DNA from: Oscillospiraceae bacterium NTUH-002-81
GTDB lineage: Bacteria; Bacillota; Clostridia; Lachnospirales; Lachnospiraceae
Direction: 5' to 3'
DNA length: 64,000 nt
Assembly: GCA_032620915.1 (NCBI GenBank)
Contig: CP136052.1
Location: 961,001-1,025,000, forward strand
Positions 24,210-32,859 of the stretch are shown piece by piece. The position numbers were made by a program, and so were the translations under genes. Position 1 is the first letter of the stretch, and each line of letters opens with the position of its first letter. The notes beneath the pieces were generated by a model. The model saw nothing but the letters and a program-made list of their open reading frames with translations, searched no databases and was not told the origin of the DNA.

Positions 24210-24233
24210 TCACAATATGACAGCATATTGTGA
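24210..24233 (+). promoter_or_regulatory. Perfect inverted repeat, likely operator of importer 1
   Basis: TCACAATATG (24210-24219) and CATATTGTGA (24224-24233) are perfect 10-base arms around ACAG. It lies just after the expected transcription start and before the ribosome site, a position where a bound repressor would block transcription. A related ATCACAACATAATG lies just upstream. Confidence 0.65.
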
Positions 24234-24256
24234 AAACAAGAAAGGGAGGTATCGTG

Positions 24257-25261
24257 ATGAAACTGAAGAAAATGTTGGGAATGATGCTTTGTGTGACAAT
24301 GGCGGCAGCTATGGCGGGTTGCGGATCCAAAGATACGGGTACCGATGCTGCAAAAGAAACCTCAGCTTCTGCAGAAGACGAAGAAAAAACGGCGGCTGCA
24401 GACGGGGAGACCTCTGGAAAGGTATACGGCGTGTCTGTAATGACACATAACAATTCCTTCTTTGTTGCGGAGATTGACGGTGTGAAGAGCGCAATCGGAC
24501 CGAATGATGAAGTGATGGCGCCGGATCCGGAGCTGGATATTCAGACCCAGATTGACCAGATTGGGGATATGATTGCAGCCAAGGTAGATGTGATCTTTGT
24601 GGATGCCATTGATTCAGATGGAATCAAGCCGGCACTGGTGGCAGCACAGGAGGCCGGCATCCCGGTGGTTGCTATTGATACGGAGGTAACAGACAGCGAT
24701 CTGGTAAAGAGTACCATTGTATCAGACAACACAGATGCAGGAAGAATTGCAGGAAAAGCGCTTTGCGAGGCAATGGGCGGAAGCGGAAAGGTTGCACTGA
24801 TTGACCACAATGAGGTTGCCTGCGTACGGGACCGTACAGATGGCTTTGAGGAAATTCTGAAAGATTATCCGGATATTGAAATCGTTTATCGTCAGTCTGC
24901 TCATGGAAGCGTAACGGAATCACAGGAGCATACAGAGACTGCTCTGCAGGGAGATCCGGATATTACAGGAATTTTCGCTATCAATGATCCGACGGCTGCA
25001 GGCTCCGTGGCTGCAATCAAGGGCGCAGGAAAACAGGGGATTTATGTGGTGTCTATTGATGGTTCGCAGGATGCGCTTGATATGATCAAAGCAGGAGATC
25101 TGCTGTGTACAGCAGCACAGTCTCCCCAGCAGATCGGTGCAACGGCAGTTGAAATTGCACAGAAAATTTTTGCGGGAGAAAGCTTTGATTCCCAGGTAAT
25201 CATTCCGATCACAGAGATTAATGCAGATAATGTTGCAGAATATGATGGAAAACAGTTTTAA
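24257..25261 (+). CDS. Sugar ABC transporter substrate-binding lipoprotein (importer 1)
   Basis: 334 residues of the periplasmic-binding-protein 4 (RbsB-like) family. It has a lipobox M-A-G-Cys22 and an acidic linker, then VYGVSVMTHNNSFFVAEIDGVKSA, QTQIDQIGDMIAAKVDVIFVDAID, AAQEAGIPVVAIDTEV, FAINDPTAAGSVAAIKGAG and VVSIDGSQDALDMIKAG. Ribose, galactose or polyol-type ligands are usual. AAGGGAGGT precedes the ATG at 24257; the frame is open from a GTG at 24230 that lies inside the palindrome. It is first in an operon with an ATPase and a permease and is followed by an intercistronic hairpin. Confidence 0.93.
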   Translation: MKLKKMLGMMLCVTMAAAMAGCGSKDTGTDAAKETSASAEDEEKTAAADGETSGKVYGVSVMTHNNSFFVAEIDGVKSAIGPNDEVMAPDPELDIQTQIDQIGDMIAAKVDVIFVDAIDSDGIKPALVAAQEAGIPVVAIDTEVTDSDLVKSTIVSDNTDAGRIAGKALCEAMGGSGKVALIDHNEVACVRDRTDGFEEILKDYPDIEIVYRQSAHGSVTESQEHTETALQGDPDITGIFAINDPTAAGSVAAIKGAGKQGIYVVSIDGSQDALDMIKAGDLLCTAAQSPQQIGATAVEIAQKIFAGESFDSQVIIPITEINADNVAEYDGKQF

Positions 25262-25277
25262 TATTTAAAACTGATGA

Positions 25278-25318
25278 AAAATCGGGCTCTCTTCGCAAGC
25301 TGGAGGGCCCGATTAGTT
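25278..25318 (+). terminator. Intercistronic hairpin after binding protein 1
   Basis: AATCGGGC (25280-25287) pairs with GCCCGATT (25307-25314), and inner CTC/GAG pairs also form. Only a short T-rich tail follows, so it is probably a partial terminator or RNA-stabilising hairpin. Confidence 0.6.
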
Positions 25319-25342
25319 TATCGGCAGGGAAGGAGAGTGTGT

Positions 25343-26842
25343 ATGGACGGGAATACGATACTGAAAATGGAAAATATCCATAAGGAATTTCCGGGAGTGG
25401 TTGCACTGGACAATATTAATTTTGACCTTAAGAAAGGAGAAATACATGCTCTGCTGGGGGAGAACGGCGCAGGGAAATCTACGCTGATAAAAATTCTCGG
25501 TGGAATTTATCAGCCGGATGGCGGTGATATTTATGTGGAAAATCAGAAAGTAAAGATAGAAGCCGTGCAGGATGCGAGAAAATTGGGAATCAGTGTGATT
25601 CATCAGGAATTATGTCTGGCAGAAAACATGACGGTTACAGAGAATATTTTCCTGGGGAGAATGGAGAAAAATTCCCTGGGTTTGGTCAGGGATAAATGTA
25701 TGAATGATAAAGCCAGAAATATCATGCAGACATTTGGCCTGGAAGATATAGAACCAACCATTAAGGTCGGAAAACTGACTACGGCGCAGCAGCAGATGGT
25801 GGAGATTGCAAAGGCGCTGTCGATGGAAGCGAAAATTATCGTTATGGATGAACCGACATCTTCTCTTTCGGAAAAGGAAGTTGAAAAGCTGTTTGACTTT
25901 ATCCATGTTTTAAAGGAAAAAGAAATTTCTATTATTTATATATCCCACAGGCTGGAAGAAATATATAAAATATGTGACGTAATCACGGTGATCCGGGATG
26001 GGAAATATATCGCAAGTATGCCGGTAAAGGGGACTTCGGAGGACACGCTGATGTCCTTGATGGTAGGAAGAGATCTGTCGGATGTTTATCCGGAGCGGTC
26101 CTGGAATCAGGGGAAAACGATATTTGCAGTGAAAAATTTATCGGGAAGCGGAAAAATAAAAAATGTTAATTTCGAACTACACGAAAAGGAAATTCTGGGT
26201 TTCTATGGGTTGGTGGGAAGCGGAAGAACAGAAGTGATGAGGATGCTTTTTGGTGTAGATCCCATAGAAACCGGGGAAATTTGCATGGACGGAAAAGTGC
26301 TGCAGATCCATTGCCCGGAGGATGCGATCAAAGCGGGAATTGCCTTGTCGCCTGAAAGCAGAAAGGATCAGGGCCTGGTTCTGATTCAGAATATAGACTA
26401 TAATGTGACAATTTCTATTATTAAGGAGCTGATCAGGGGCTTCCGTCTGGATAAGAAGAAAAATGATCAGATTGTAAGAGATTACTGTACAAGGCTGAGA
26501 GTAAAGACCCCTTCCTATGAGCAAAAGGTAAAAAATCTGTCCGGAGGAAATCAGCAGAAGGTGGTTCTTGCAAAATGGCTTGCAACAAAGCCTAAAGTGC
26601 TTATTTTGGATGAACCTACCAGAGGAATTGATGTGGGGGCAAAGCAGGAAATCTATCATCTGATAAAAGAATTGTCAGAGACAGGCATTGGTGTACTGTT
26701 TATTTCTTCTGAGCTTCCAGAGATTGTACAGCTGAGCCATCGAGTGGTGGTCATGCGGGAAGGGGAGCAGGTGGTAATTCTGGGAAAAGACCATATTGAC
26801 CAGGAAGAAATTATCAAATACGTTATGGGGGGAGCAAAATGA
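25343..26842 (+). CDS. RbsA-type sugar ABC transporter ATPase (importer 1)
   Basis: 499 residues with two fused ABC domains. Domain 1 has Walker A GENGAGKST, LTTAQQQMVEIAKAL and Walker B IIVMDEPTSSLS. Domain 2 has the usual degenerate Walker A (GLVGSGRTEVMRMLFG), LSGGNQQKVVLAKWL and an intact Walker B VLILDEPTRGIDVGAK. It energises import together with the permease at 26839. The ATG at 25343 follows GGAAGGAG by 8 nt; the frame is open from 25274 without support. The stop overlaps the permease start by 4 bases. Confidence 0.94.
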   Translation: MDGNTILKMENIHKEFPGVVALDNINFDLKKGEIHALLGENGAGKSTLIKILGGIYQPDGGDIYVENQKVKIEAVQDARKLGISVIHQELCLAENMTVTENIFLGRMEKNSLGLVRDKCMNDKARNIMQTFGLEDIEPTIKVGKLTTAQQQMVEIAKALSMEAKIIVMDEPTSSLSEKEVEKLFDFIHVLKEKEISIIYISHRLEEIYKICDVITVIRDGKYIASMPVKGTSEDTLMSLMVGRDLSDVYPERSWNQGKTIFAVKNLSGSGKIKNVNFELHEKEILGFYGLVGSGRTEVMRMLFGVDPIETGEICMDGKVLQIHCPEDAIKAGIALSPESRKDQGLVLIQNIDYNVTISIIKELIRGFRLDKKKNDQIVRDYCTRLRVKTPSYEQKVKNLSGGNQQKVVLAKWLATKPKVLILDEPTRGIDVGAKQEIYHLIKELSETGIGVLFISSELPEIVQLSHRVVVMREGEQVVILGKDHIDQEEIIKYVMGGAK

Positions 26843-27810
26843 CAGAAAAGAAAAATCGAAAAGACAGAGTATTGAGTAAAAACCCGATAATCCGGTATAT
26901 ACAGGAAAATTCAGGCATTTTAGGAGCTCTTTTGATTATGTGTATCGTTTTATGCATAACCGTTCCCTCTAAATTCATTTCATACAGCAATTTCATCACC
27001 ATTCTGAGAACGAACTCGACAACGGCAATTATGGCCTTTGGAATGACCTTTGTCATTATCACCGGTGGAATCGACCTGTCGGTGGGATCTGTGGTGGCAC
27101 TTTCCGGAACACTTTGTGCTGGACTGATAGAATCAGGCTGGCCGTATGTGCCGGCGGTGCTTGTGGGGCTGCTTGTCGGAACACTGATCGGTGTGGTAAA
27201 TGGAGGCGTGATCTCCAATACAAGCATTCCACCGTTTATCGTTACGATGGCCACGATGAATATTGCCAGAGGAGCAAGCTATATTTATTCCTCCGGAAAA
27301 CCGATCCGTACACCGGACAGCTTTGGCAATTTTGGAAATGGATATTTCCTGAAAATTCCAATCCCGGTATGGGTAATGATCGGATTGCTGATCATTACAG
27401 CGCTGATACTGTCCAAAAGTGTATTTGGACGGCATGTATATGCCATTGGTGGAAACAAAGAAGCGGCACAGTTTTCCGGAATTAATACCAAAAAGGTTAT
27501 ATTCCTGGTGTATGTGATGCTGGCGTTTCTGGCATCGGTTGCGGGAATTATTACGGCATCCCGTCTATACTCCGGTCAGCCGACAGTGGCAGACGGAATT
27601 GAGATGGATGTTATTGCAGCCTGCGTTTTGGGCGGAACGAGCATGACAGGCGGCGTTGGACGGATCGGCGGAACGATTATCGGTGCCATTGTCATCGGCG
27701 TTCTTTCCAATGGAATGAATCTGCTGAAAATCCCTTCCTTTTACCAGATGATTGTTATGGGCCTGGTTATTCTTGGAGCAGTGTATCTTGATGTCAGAAA
27801 GGAAAAGTAA
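26839..27810 (+). CDS. RbsC-type sugar ABC transporter permease (importer 1)
   Basis: 323 residues, hydrophobic with eight to ten membrane segments. Family marks: AFGMTFVIITGGIDLSVGSVVALSG, TLIGVVNGGVI, the coupling region FGRHVYAIGGNKEAAQFSGINTKKV, GIEMDVIAACVLGGTSMTGGVGRIGGTIIGA. A single permease serves this importer, in contrast to importer 2. It is followed after 2 bases by the isomerase gene. Confidence 0.94.
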   Translation: MTEKKNRKDRVLSKNPIIRYIQENSGILGALLIMCIVLCITVPSKFISYSNFITILRTNSTTAIMAFGMTFVIITGGIDLSVGSVVALSGTLCAGLIESGWPYVPAVLVGLLVGTLIGVVNGGVISNTSIPPFIVTMATMNIARGASYIYSSGKPIRTPDSFGNFGNGYFLKIPIPVWVMIGLLIITALILSKSVFGRHVYAIGGNKEAAQFSGINTKKVIFLVYVMLAFLASVAGIITASRLYSGQPTVADGIEMDVIAACVLGGTSMTGGVGRIGGTIIGAIVIGVLSNGMNLLKIPSFYQMIVMGLVILGAVYLDVRKEK

Positions 27811-27812
27811 GT

Positions 27813-28502
27813 ATGAAACGATCGGAAATTAACAGGGCAATCAAAGAAATGGAAGCTTTTATTGCAAAATCCGGGATGTATCTGCCGCCCTTTGCCGGAT
27901 TTTCTCCCGGGGACTGGAAAAACAGAGGGCATGAATGGGATGAGGTAAGAGACTGCAGGCTGGGCTGGGACATCACAGATTATGGAAAAGGTGAATTTGC
28001 ACATTTCGGATTTTCCTTATTTACGATAAGAAACGGATCCGTCGATATGCCGGAGAAATATCCGCTTGTGTATGCGGAAAAATTATTATATATAAAAGAA
28101 GAACAATATGCACCCAATCATTTCCACTGGGCGAAAACGGAAGATATCATCAACAGAGGCGGCGGAAATTTACTGATCAGGGTATACAACCGGCTGCCGG
28201 ATGAAGGGATAGACCGGGAGTCAGAGGTCATTGTACATACAGATGGGCTTATGCGTACTGTCCCGGCAGGAACAAAGATCCGGCTCACACCGGGGGAAAG
28301 CATTCATGTGTATCATGGAATGTATCATGATTTTCAGGTGGAAGAAGGAAGTGGTCCGGTTCTGATCGGGGAGGTCAGCCAGGTGAATGACGATGAGCAT
28401 GACAATTGCTTCTATCCACCGGTGGGCCGCTTTCCGACGATAGAAGAGGATGAAGCGCCTTATCGGCTGCTGTGCTTTGAATATCCGGAGGCGGGCAGAT
28501 AA
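27813..28502 (+). CDS. D-lyxose ketol-isomerase
   Basis: 229 residues, a cupin-fold metal isomerase of the D-lyxose isomerase family (EC 5.3.1.15). It interconverts D-lyxose and D-xylulose and often D-mannose and D-fructose. Metal ligands are visible as His103 and His105 (NHFHW), Glu110 (KTEDI), and a fourth His in the IHVYHGMYHDF segment. Other family marks are SGMYLPPFAGFSP and EVSQVNDDEHDNCFYPPVGRFPTIEEDE. It is co-transcribed with importer 1 and followed by the GntR gene, so importer 1 likely carries an aldose or ketose that this enzyme isomerises. Confidence 0.88.
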   Translation: MKRSEINRAIKEMEAFIAKSGMYLPPFAGFSPGDWKNRGHEWDEVRDCRLGWDITDYGKGEFAHFGFSLFTIRNGSVDMPEKYPLVYAEKLLYIKEEQYAPNHFHWAKTEDIINRGGGNLLIRVYNRLPDEGIDRESEVIVHTDGLMRTVPAGTKIRLTPGESIHVYHGMYHDFQVEEGSGPVLIGEVSQVNDDEHDNCFYPPVGRFPTIEEDEAPYRLLCFEYPEAGR

Positions 28503-28520
28503 AAGAGGCGGAGGGAGGCG

Positions 28521-29318
28521 ATGGAAGTGTTCAGAGAGGATGAATCAAAAACCTTGGATAAAAACATTCCTGTTCCTCTTTATTATCAATTGAAAGAATT
28601 GATATCGGATGCAATAAAGGAAAAGCAGTACAGACCCGGGGATGCAATTCCGACGGAAAAGGAGATCGGCCGCTATTATCAGCTGAGCAGAACGACGGTG
28701 AGACAGGCAATCGGAGAACTTGTACAGGAAGGCGTACTGTACCGGGTGAAGAGCAAAGGTACTTTTGTCGCAGAGCCCAAGATCCGGCAGGAATATATCC
28801 GAAAAATACAGAGCTTTAACGATGAAATGTTACAGAAAGGGATGATGCCGAGTACGGAAGTCCTGGCATTTGAAATTCTGAACGGCGAGGAGATTCCTCC
28901 TGAGGCGAAGGAAATTCTCTGCCTTGATAAGACGGATGCGGTCATATTTCTTCATCGGAAAAGAATGGCGGACGGTTATCCGATTGTACATTCCAAAACA
29001 TTTCTTCCGTATGCACAGTGTGAATGCCTGCGGGAATATGATTTGAGCAGGGAAGGGCTGTACCGTATACTTGACCTGAAGGAGGAAACGAGAATCCAGT
29101 ATCTTGACCGGACCATTGAAGCGGAGGAAGCGACATCGGAGGATGCGGTATTGCTGGACTTGGCGAGAAAAAAGCCAATTCAGCATATTCGCTCTGTCGG
29201 GTATAACTGCCGGGGAATTCCGGTGGAATATACCATATCCAGATACCGGGGAGACAGGAATCAGTTTACGGTAACTACTGTCCGCAAAAACGGTGAATAT
29301 ATCCGCAGAGAAAAATAA
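28521..29318 (+). CDS. GntR-family regulator with UTRA domain (HutC subfamily), copy 1
   Basis: 265 residues. The winged helix-turn-helix covers about residues 17-85 (PLYYQLKELISDAI, YRPGDAIPTEKEIGRYYQLSRTTVRQAIGELVQEGVLYRVKSKGTFV). The UTRA ligand domain fills the rest, with IFLHRKRMADGYPIVHSKTF and VEYTISRYRGDRNQFTV. Members are usually repressors released by a sugar phosphate or related ligand. It ends the importer 1 operon and is close to the GntR at 49593. Predicted targets are the AATGTA-N2-TACATT-like sites in this island. Confidence 0.92.
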   Translation: MEVFREDESKTLDKNIPVPLYYQLKELISDAIKEKQYRPGDAIPTEKEIGRYYQLSRTTVRQAIGELVQEGVLYRVKSKGTFVAEPKIRQEYIRKIQSFNDEMLQKGMMPSTEVLAFEILNGEEIPPEAKEILCLDKTDAVIFLHRKRMADGYPIVHSKTFLPYAQCECLREYDLSREGLYRILDLKEETRIQYLDRTIEAEEATSEDAVLLDLARKKPIQHIRSVGYNCRGIPVEYTISRYRGDRNQFTVTTVRKNGEYIRREK

Positions 29319-29326
29319 ATGTGCTG

Positions 29327-29354
29327 TTGACGAACCCTCTGAATATGTTATAAT
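29327..29354 (+). promoter_or_regulatory. Promoter upstream of the gatD operon
   Basis: TTGACG (29327-29332), 16-nt spacer, TATAAT (29349-29354). The stretch is nearly identical to the promoter at 32742, including TGAATATGTTATAAT, which indicates a duplicated control region. Confidence 0.75.
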
Positions 29355-29381
29355 CCCATCTTTGACAGTTGGAAAGATAAA

Positions 29382-29430
29382 AAATGGCTACAAACCCAGT
29401 AAACATGGGAGCTGTAGCCGTTTTTCTTTT
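29382..29430 (+). terminator. Terminator in the gatD leader
   Basis: GGCTACA (29386-29392) pairs with TGTAGCC (29413-29419), with inner CCCA/TGGG pairs and a T-run after it. It lies between the promoter at 29327 and gatD at 29591, so it is an attenuator candidate or it ends a transcript of about 70 nt. Confidence 0.7.
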
Positions 29431-29590
29431 CTAATAACCGATCGAGAAGTAAAATGATGCCGTAATCATTCTTCAGACAGGCGTACAGGCTGACGCAGTC
29501 GCTTTCCGGAAGGGTAAAATTCGGAAACATGTTTGCTTTGGAAAAATCCGAATCCGAATAATTTGTTCTTTCCTTTAAAATGTAGGAAGT

Positions 29591-30640
29591 ATGAAAGCTG
29601 GAGTTGTACACGCAAGAGAGGATATCCGGTATGAGGAGATTGAAAAACCCAAGGCAAAAGCAGGTCAGGTATTGATCAAGGTAAAGTATACGGGAATCTG
29701 TGGATCTGATATTCCGCGGGTGAACGGAAATGCCTGCCATTTCTTTCCGAATGTACTCGGACATGAATTTTCGGGAGTGGTAGAAGAAATTGGAGAAGGT
29801 GTAACAAGCCTCAAACCCGGCGACAGAGTAGCCGGTGTTCCGCTGGTGCCCTGTATGAAGTGCGAGGACTGCCAGAAGGGCAACTATTCTCTGTGCAAGC
29901 ATTATAGCTTTATCGGTTCCAGAGAGTTTGGCAGCTTTGCAGAATATGTGGCAGTGCCGGAAAAAAATGCTGTAAAATTTGATGATAGCGTTTCCTTTGA
30001 ACAGGGGGCATTTTTTGAACCTGCAACAGTAGCACTGCATGGGCTGTTGAGGGTGCCTTATGAAGGAGGAAAGACAGTAGCCATCCTTGGCGGCGGCACT
30101 ATTGGTATGTTCACGGCACAGTGGGCAAAGATTTTCGGGGCAAAAGAGGTTGTTATTTTTGATATTGCCAAGGAACGTTTGGACATGGGTATGCGCCTGG
30201 GAGCAACGGCAGGCATCAATACGAAGGATGCAGATTTCATGGAGCAGGCAATGGCACTGACCGGTGACAGTGGTTTTGATTATGTATATGAAACTGCAGG
30301 CAATACCATCACCATGAAAATGGCATTTGAGCTGGCTGCCAATAAAGCCAATGTATGTTTCATCGGCACCCCTGTGAAAGAGCTGACCTTTACCGTGACC
30401 GAGTGGGAGAATATTAATCGCAAGGAGTTCAATCTGACCGGTTCCTGGATGTCCTACAGCGCACCGTTCCCGGGAAAAGAGTGGGATCTGGCAGCGCATT
30501 ATTTCAAGACCGGAGAACTGAAGTTTGACGATTCCTTTGTTTTCAAAAAAATGCCGCTGAGCCAGATTGCGGATGCTTTTGAGATGTACAAGACCCCCGG
30601 TACTGTAAAAGGGAAAATCCTGATCGACAGCGAAAAGTAG
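29591..30640 (+). CDS. gatD: Zinc-dependent dehydrogenase, GatD-type (galactitol-1-phosphate 5-dehydrogenase)
   Basis: 349 residues of the medium-chain dehydrogenase family. Catalytic zinc residues occur in GICGSDIPRVNG and LGHEFSG. The structural zinc Cys quartet is CMKCEDCQKGNYSLC, and the nucleotide-binding glycines are in AILGGGTIGMF. The features GSREFGSFAEY, FFEPATVALHGL and LTGSWMSYSAPFPGKEWDLAA match E. coli GatD closely. GatD oxidises galactitol 1-phosphate to tagatose 6-phosphate. The following PfkB kinase and class II aldolase complete a tagatose 6-phosphate route. No PTS is present, so the true substrate may be another polyol or polyol phosphate. Confidence 0.82.
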   Translation: MKAGVVHAREDIRYEEIEKPKAKAGQVLIKVKYTGICGSDIPRVNGNACHFFPNVLGHEFSGVVEEIGEGVTSLKPGDRVAGVPLVPCMKCEDCQKGNYSLCKHYSFIGSREFGSFAEYVAVPEKNAVKFDDSVSFEQGAFFEPATVALHGLLRVPYEGGKTVAILGGGTIGMFTAQWAKIFGAKEVVIFDIAKERLDMGMRLGATAGINTKDADFMEQAMALTGDSGFDYVYETAGNTITMKMAFELAANKANVCFIGTPVKELTFTVTEWENINRKEFNLTGSWMSYSAPFPGKEWDLAAHYFKTGELKFDDSFVFKKMPLSQIADAFEMYKTPGTVKGKILIDSEK

Positions 30641-30649
30641 GAGAAATAT

Positions 30650-31582
30650 ATGATAACGACAGTTACAATGAATGCGGCGCTGGATAAGGCGTATTTTATG
30701 GCAGATAAGATTGTAAATGGCACAGTGATGCGGGTGTCCAGAAGTCGCACCACCGCAGGCGGTAAAGGACTGAATGTGGCCCGGATTGTTGCACTGTGCG
30801 GGGCAAAAGTACAGGCAACAGGTCTGGTGGGTGGTTACAATGGCCAGCAACTGGAATATCTGCTGGAGAAGGACGGTATTCCTCACAGATTTGGCTATGT
30901 GAACGGAGAGACCCGTTGCTGCATTAATATTCTGGATCCGGGATACGGTTCCACGGAATATCTGGAGCCGGGTTTCACTGTCAGCACGGAAGAAGAGAAG
31001 CAGTTTATGGATCGACTGCCACAGATCATACAGGACAGTGATGTAGTGACGATTTCCGGCAGTATCCCTCGTGGTATGAGTACGGATGTATATGGAAAAA
31101 TTATTTCTCTTGCGAAAAGCATGGGGAAGAAAGTTATTCTGGATTCCAGCGGAGATACGTTAAAATCCGGTCTTGCTGCATGCCCGGATATGGTGAAGCC
31201 GAACCGGGATGAGATGGAGCAGCTGTTTGGAGAGCAGCTGAAGGATATGGATGCGGTCATTGCCTGCGCGGAGAAGATTCGGGACATGGACGTTCCCTAT
31301 GTGGTTGTTTCTCTGGGCGGGGACGGGGCACTGCTTGTGTGCCGGGAAGGCTGTTTCCGTGCTGTGATCCCGAAAGTGGAAGTGGTGAACACGGTAGGCT
31401 GCGGAGATTCTATGGTAGGGGCCTTTGCGGTTGCACTTGAAAAGAATTATCCGCCGGAAAAAGCTCTGAAATATGCGGCATCTGTTGCTACTGCTAATGC
31501 ATTATCTCCGAATACCGGAGACTTTGAGCCGAAGATGGCAGGTGTTCTGATGGAACAGATCACTGTTGAGAAGCTGAAATAA
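30650..31582 (+). CDS. PfkB-type hexose-phosphate kinase (LacC/FruK, tagatose-6-phosphate kinase-like)
   Basis: 310 residues. The N-terminal TVTMNAALDKAYF and GGKGLNVARIVALCGAKVQATGLVGG, plus the catalytic NTVGCGDSMVGAFA, are typical of the LacC/FruK branch, which makes ketose 1,6-bisphosphates. Ala replaces Pro in the common TLNPALD opening. The ribosome site is AGGAG and the gap to gatD is 9 bases. Between GatD and the aldolase its logical job is tagatose 6-phosphate (or fructose phosphate) to the bisphosphate. Substrate is inferred. Confidence 0.85.
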   Translation: MITTVTMNAALDKAYFMADKIVNGTVMRVSRSRTTAGGKGLNVARIVALCGAKVQATGLVGGYNGQQLEYLLEKDGIPHRFGYVNGETRCCINILDPGYGSTEYLEPGFTVSTEEEKQFMDRLPQIIQDSDVVTISGSIPRGMSTDVYGKIISLAKSMGKKVILDSSGDTLKSGLAACPDMVKPNRDEMEQLFGEQLKDMDAVIACAEKIRDMDVPYVVVSLGGDGALLVCREGCFRAVIPKVEVVNTVGCGDSMVGAFAVALEKNYPPEKALKYAASVATANALSPNTGDFEPKMAGVLMEQITVEKLK

Positions 31583-31612
31583 AAAAGAATAACAGGAAAG
31601 AAGGAGATAATG

Positions 31613-32464
31613 ATGGCACTGGTTACGACAAGAGAACTTTTTGCAGACGCACAGAAAAACAGCTATGCGATTGGCGCATTTAATGTGGAAAATATGGAAA
31701 TGGTACAGGCTGTGGCGGCAGCGGCGGAGGAACTGAAAGCGCCTGTGATTATGCAGACGACCCCGTCTACGGTAAAATATGCAGATTTACGATATTTTTA
31801 TGCCAATGTAAAGGCGGCGGCGGAGATGGCATCGGTACCGATCGTCGTGCATTTGGATCATGGCAACAGTTTTGATTTGGCTATGCGTGCTCTTCGGGTG
31901 GGCTATACATCCATCATGATTGATGGCTCCCATGAGAGCTTTGCGGATAATGTCGCGGTCAGCAAGGCAGTGGCAGACGCGTGCCATCCATCCGGCGTGC
32001 CGGTAGAGGCTGAGCTGGGGAAAGTAGGAGGCAAAGAAGATGATCTGGAAGCAGGAGATGAAAATCCTTACACTGATCCGCAGCAGGCAAAGGAGTTTGT
32101 GGAGCGGACAGGTGTTGACTCTCTGGCAGTTGCCATCGGCACCGCCCACGGGGTATACAAGGGAATCCCGAAGGTGGATGTAGATCGCTTAAGCGCTATT
32201 CGGGAGGTAGTGTCCATTCCGCTCGTTCTGCATGGTACTTCCGGTGTGCCGGATGATATTGTAAGAGAGTGTGTTCGCCGCGGTATCTGTAAGGTTAACT
32301 ATGCAACAGACTTAAGAATCGCATTTTCCAGGGGTGTGAAAGCTTATATGCAGGAGGATCCTGATGTGTTTGATCCGAAAAAATACAATGCTAGGGGAAG
32401 AGAAGAAGTGAAGCAGTACGTTATGAGCAAGATCCTTGTGTGTGGCAGTGACGGACGGGGCTGA
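31613..32464 (+). CDS. Class II aldolase of the GatY/KbaY/FbaA family
   Basis: 283 residues. Zinc and catalytic marks: VVHLDHGNSFDLAMRAL (catalytic Asp and zinc His), VEAELGKVGGKEDD, AVAIGTAHGVYKG and LVLHGTSGVPDD, and the C-terminal KVNYATDLRIAF. The family splits tagatose or fructose 1,6-bisphosphate into glycerone phosphate and glyceraldehyde 3-phosphate. The second ATG (31613) is preferred over 31610 for its 6-nt distance to AAGGAG. It is the last gene of the gatD operon and is followed by a strong terminator. Confidence 0.9.
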   Translation: MALVTTRELFADAQKNSYAIGAFNVENMEMVQAVAAAAEELKAPVIMQTTPSTVKYADLRYFYANVKAAAEMASVPIVVHLDHGNSFDLAMRALRVGYTSIMIDGSHESFADNVAVSKAVADACHPSGVPVEAELGKVGGKEDDLEAGDENPYTDPQQAKEFVERTGVDSLAVAIGTAHGVYKGIPKVDVDRLSAIREVVSIPLVLHGTSGVPDDIVRECVRRGICKVNYATDLRIAFSRGVKAYMQEDPDVFDPKKYNARGREEVKQYVMSKILVCGSDGRG

Positions 32465-32503
32465 CCGGACAGAGATTTGGAGGTATTGGCATAAAACTTA
32501 TGA

Positions 32504-32539
32504 AGAGAGTGACTGGACGCGTTCTGGTCACTCTTTTTT
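32504..32539 (+). terminator. Terminator of the gatD operon
   Basis: AGAGTGAC (32506-32513) pairs with GTCACTCT (32527-32534), followed by a T-run to 32539. Confidence 0.85.
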
Positions 32540-32581
32540 GGCTAGTGCCAAAATGGCTTTAGCGTTGTTTTTGAGAATGAA

Positions 32582-32665
32582 AATCCTCCAATGTACCATG
32601 AGAATGGTTCGCCAACCGTATCATTAAACAAAGGAAGATGTCCGGTGGACATAATAGTTTATCAC
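32582..32665 (+). repeat. Structured two-copy element, copy B
   Basis: Counterpart of the element at 17691. It keeps GGTTCGCCAACCGTATCA and AAACAAAGGA. The outer stem is ATCCTCC/GGAAGAT with one mismatch, and the 3' hairpin is ATGTCC-GGT-GGACAT (32638-32652). As in copy A, it follows directly after an intrinsic terminator. Confidence 0.6.
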
Positions 32666-32741
32666 ATATAACGAAGTATCCGGATGTAGTGGAATGCGAT
32701 CTGAGATGAAAGAAAAATAAAAGAAAAACAGAGGCGTTTTA

Positions 32742-32780
32742 TTGACGAATGTCTTGAATATGTTATAATGTAGATATATA
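32742..32780 (+). promoter_or_regulatory. Promoter with overlapping GntR-like site
   Basis: TTGACG (32742-32747), 16-nt spacer, TATAAT (32764-32769). AATGTA-GA-TATATA (32767-32780) resembles the AATGTA-N2-TACATT motif, though its second half is imperfect. A further GTTAC lies at 32781-32785. Confidence 0.6.
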
Positions 32781-32859
32781 GTTACAATACGGATGTGAGA
32801 AGGCATGGGGGTATGTCTTCCACAAATATTTCTTTTAGGGGAAAGGAAGTAAAGACAGC

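Larger units (their letters stand above)
32465..32859 (+). other. 395-base intergenic region between aldolase and dehydrogenase genes
   Basis: No gene is seen. In order it holds the gatD-operon terminator (32504-32539), copy B of the structured element (32582-32665), an A-rich stretch, a promoter (32742-32769) with an overlapping GntR-like site, and a 90-base leader. Confidence 0.7.

Noticed and set aside
25274..25342. Upstream extension of the importer 1 ATPase
   Set aside because: It runs through the intercistronic hairpin and has no ribosome site; the ATG at 25343 has GGAAGGAG.
29348..30886. 512-codon minus-strand frame opposite gatD and the kinase
   Set aside because: Cys/His-rich shadow composition opposite a clear GatD homologue.
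17691..32665. The two structured copies as ends of one composite transposon
   Set aside because: No transposase is found between them, the copies are in the same orientation and the intervening genes are ordinary metabolic genes.
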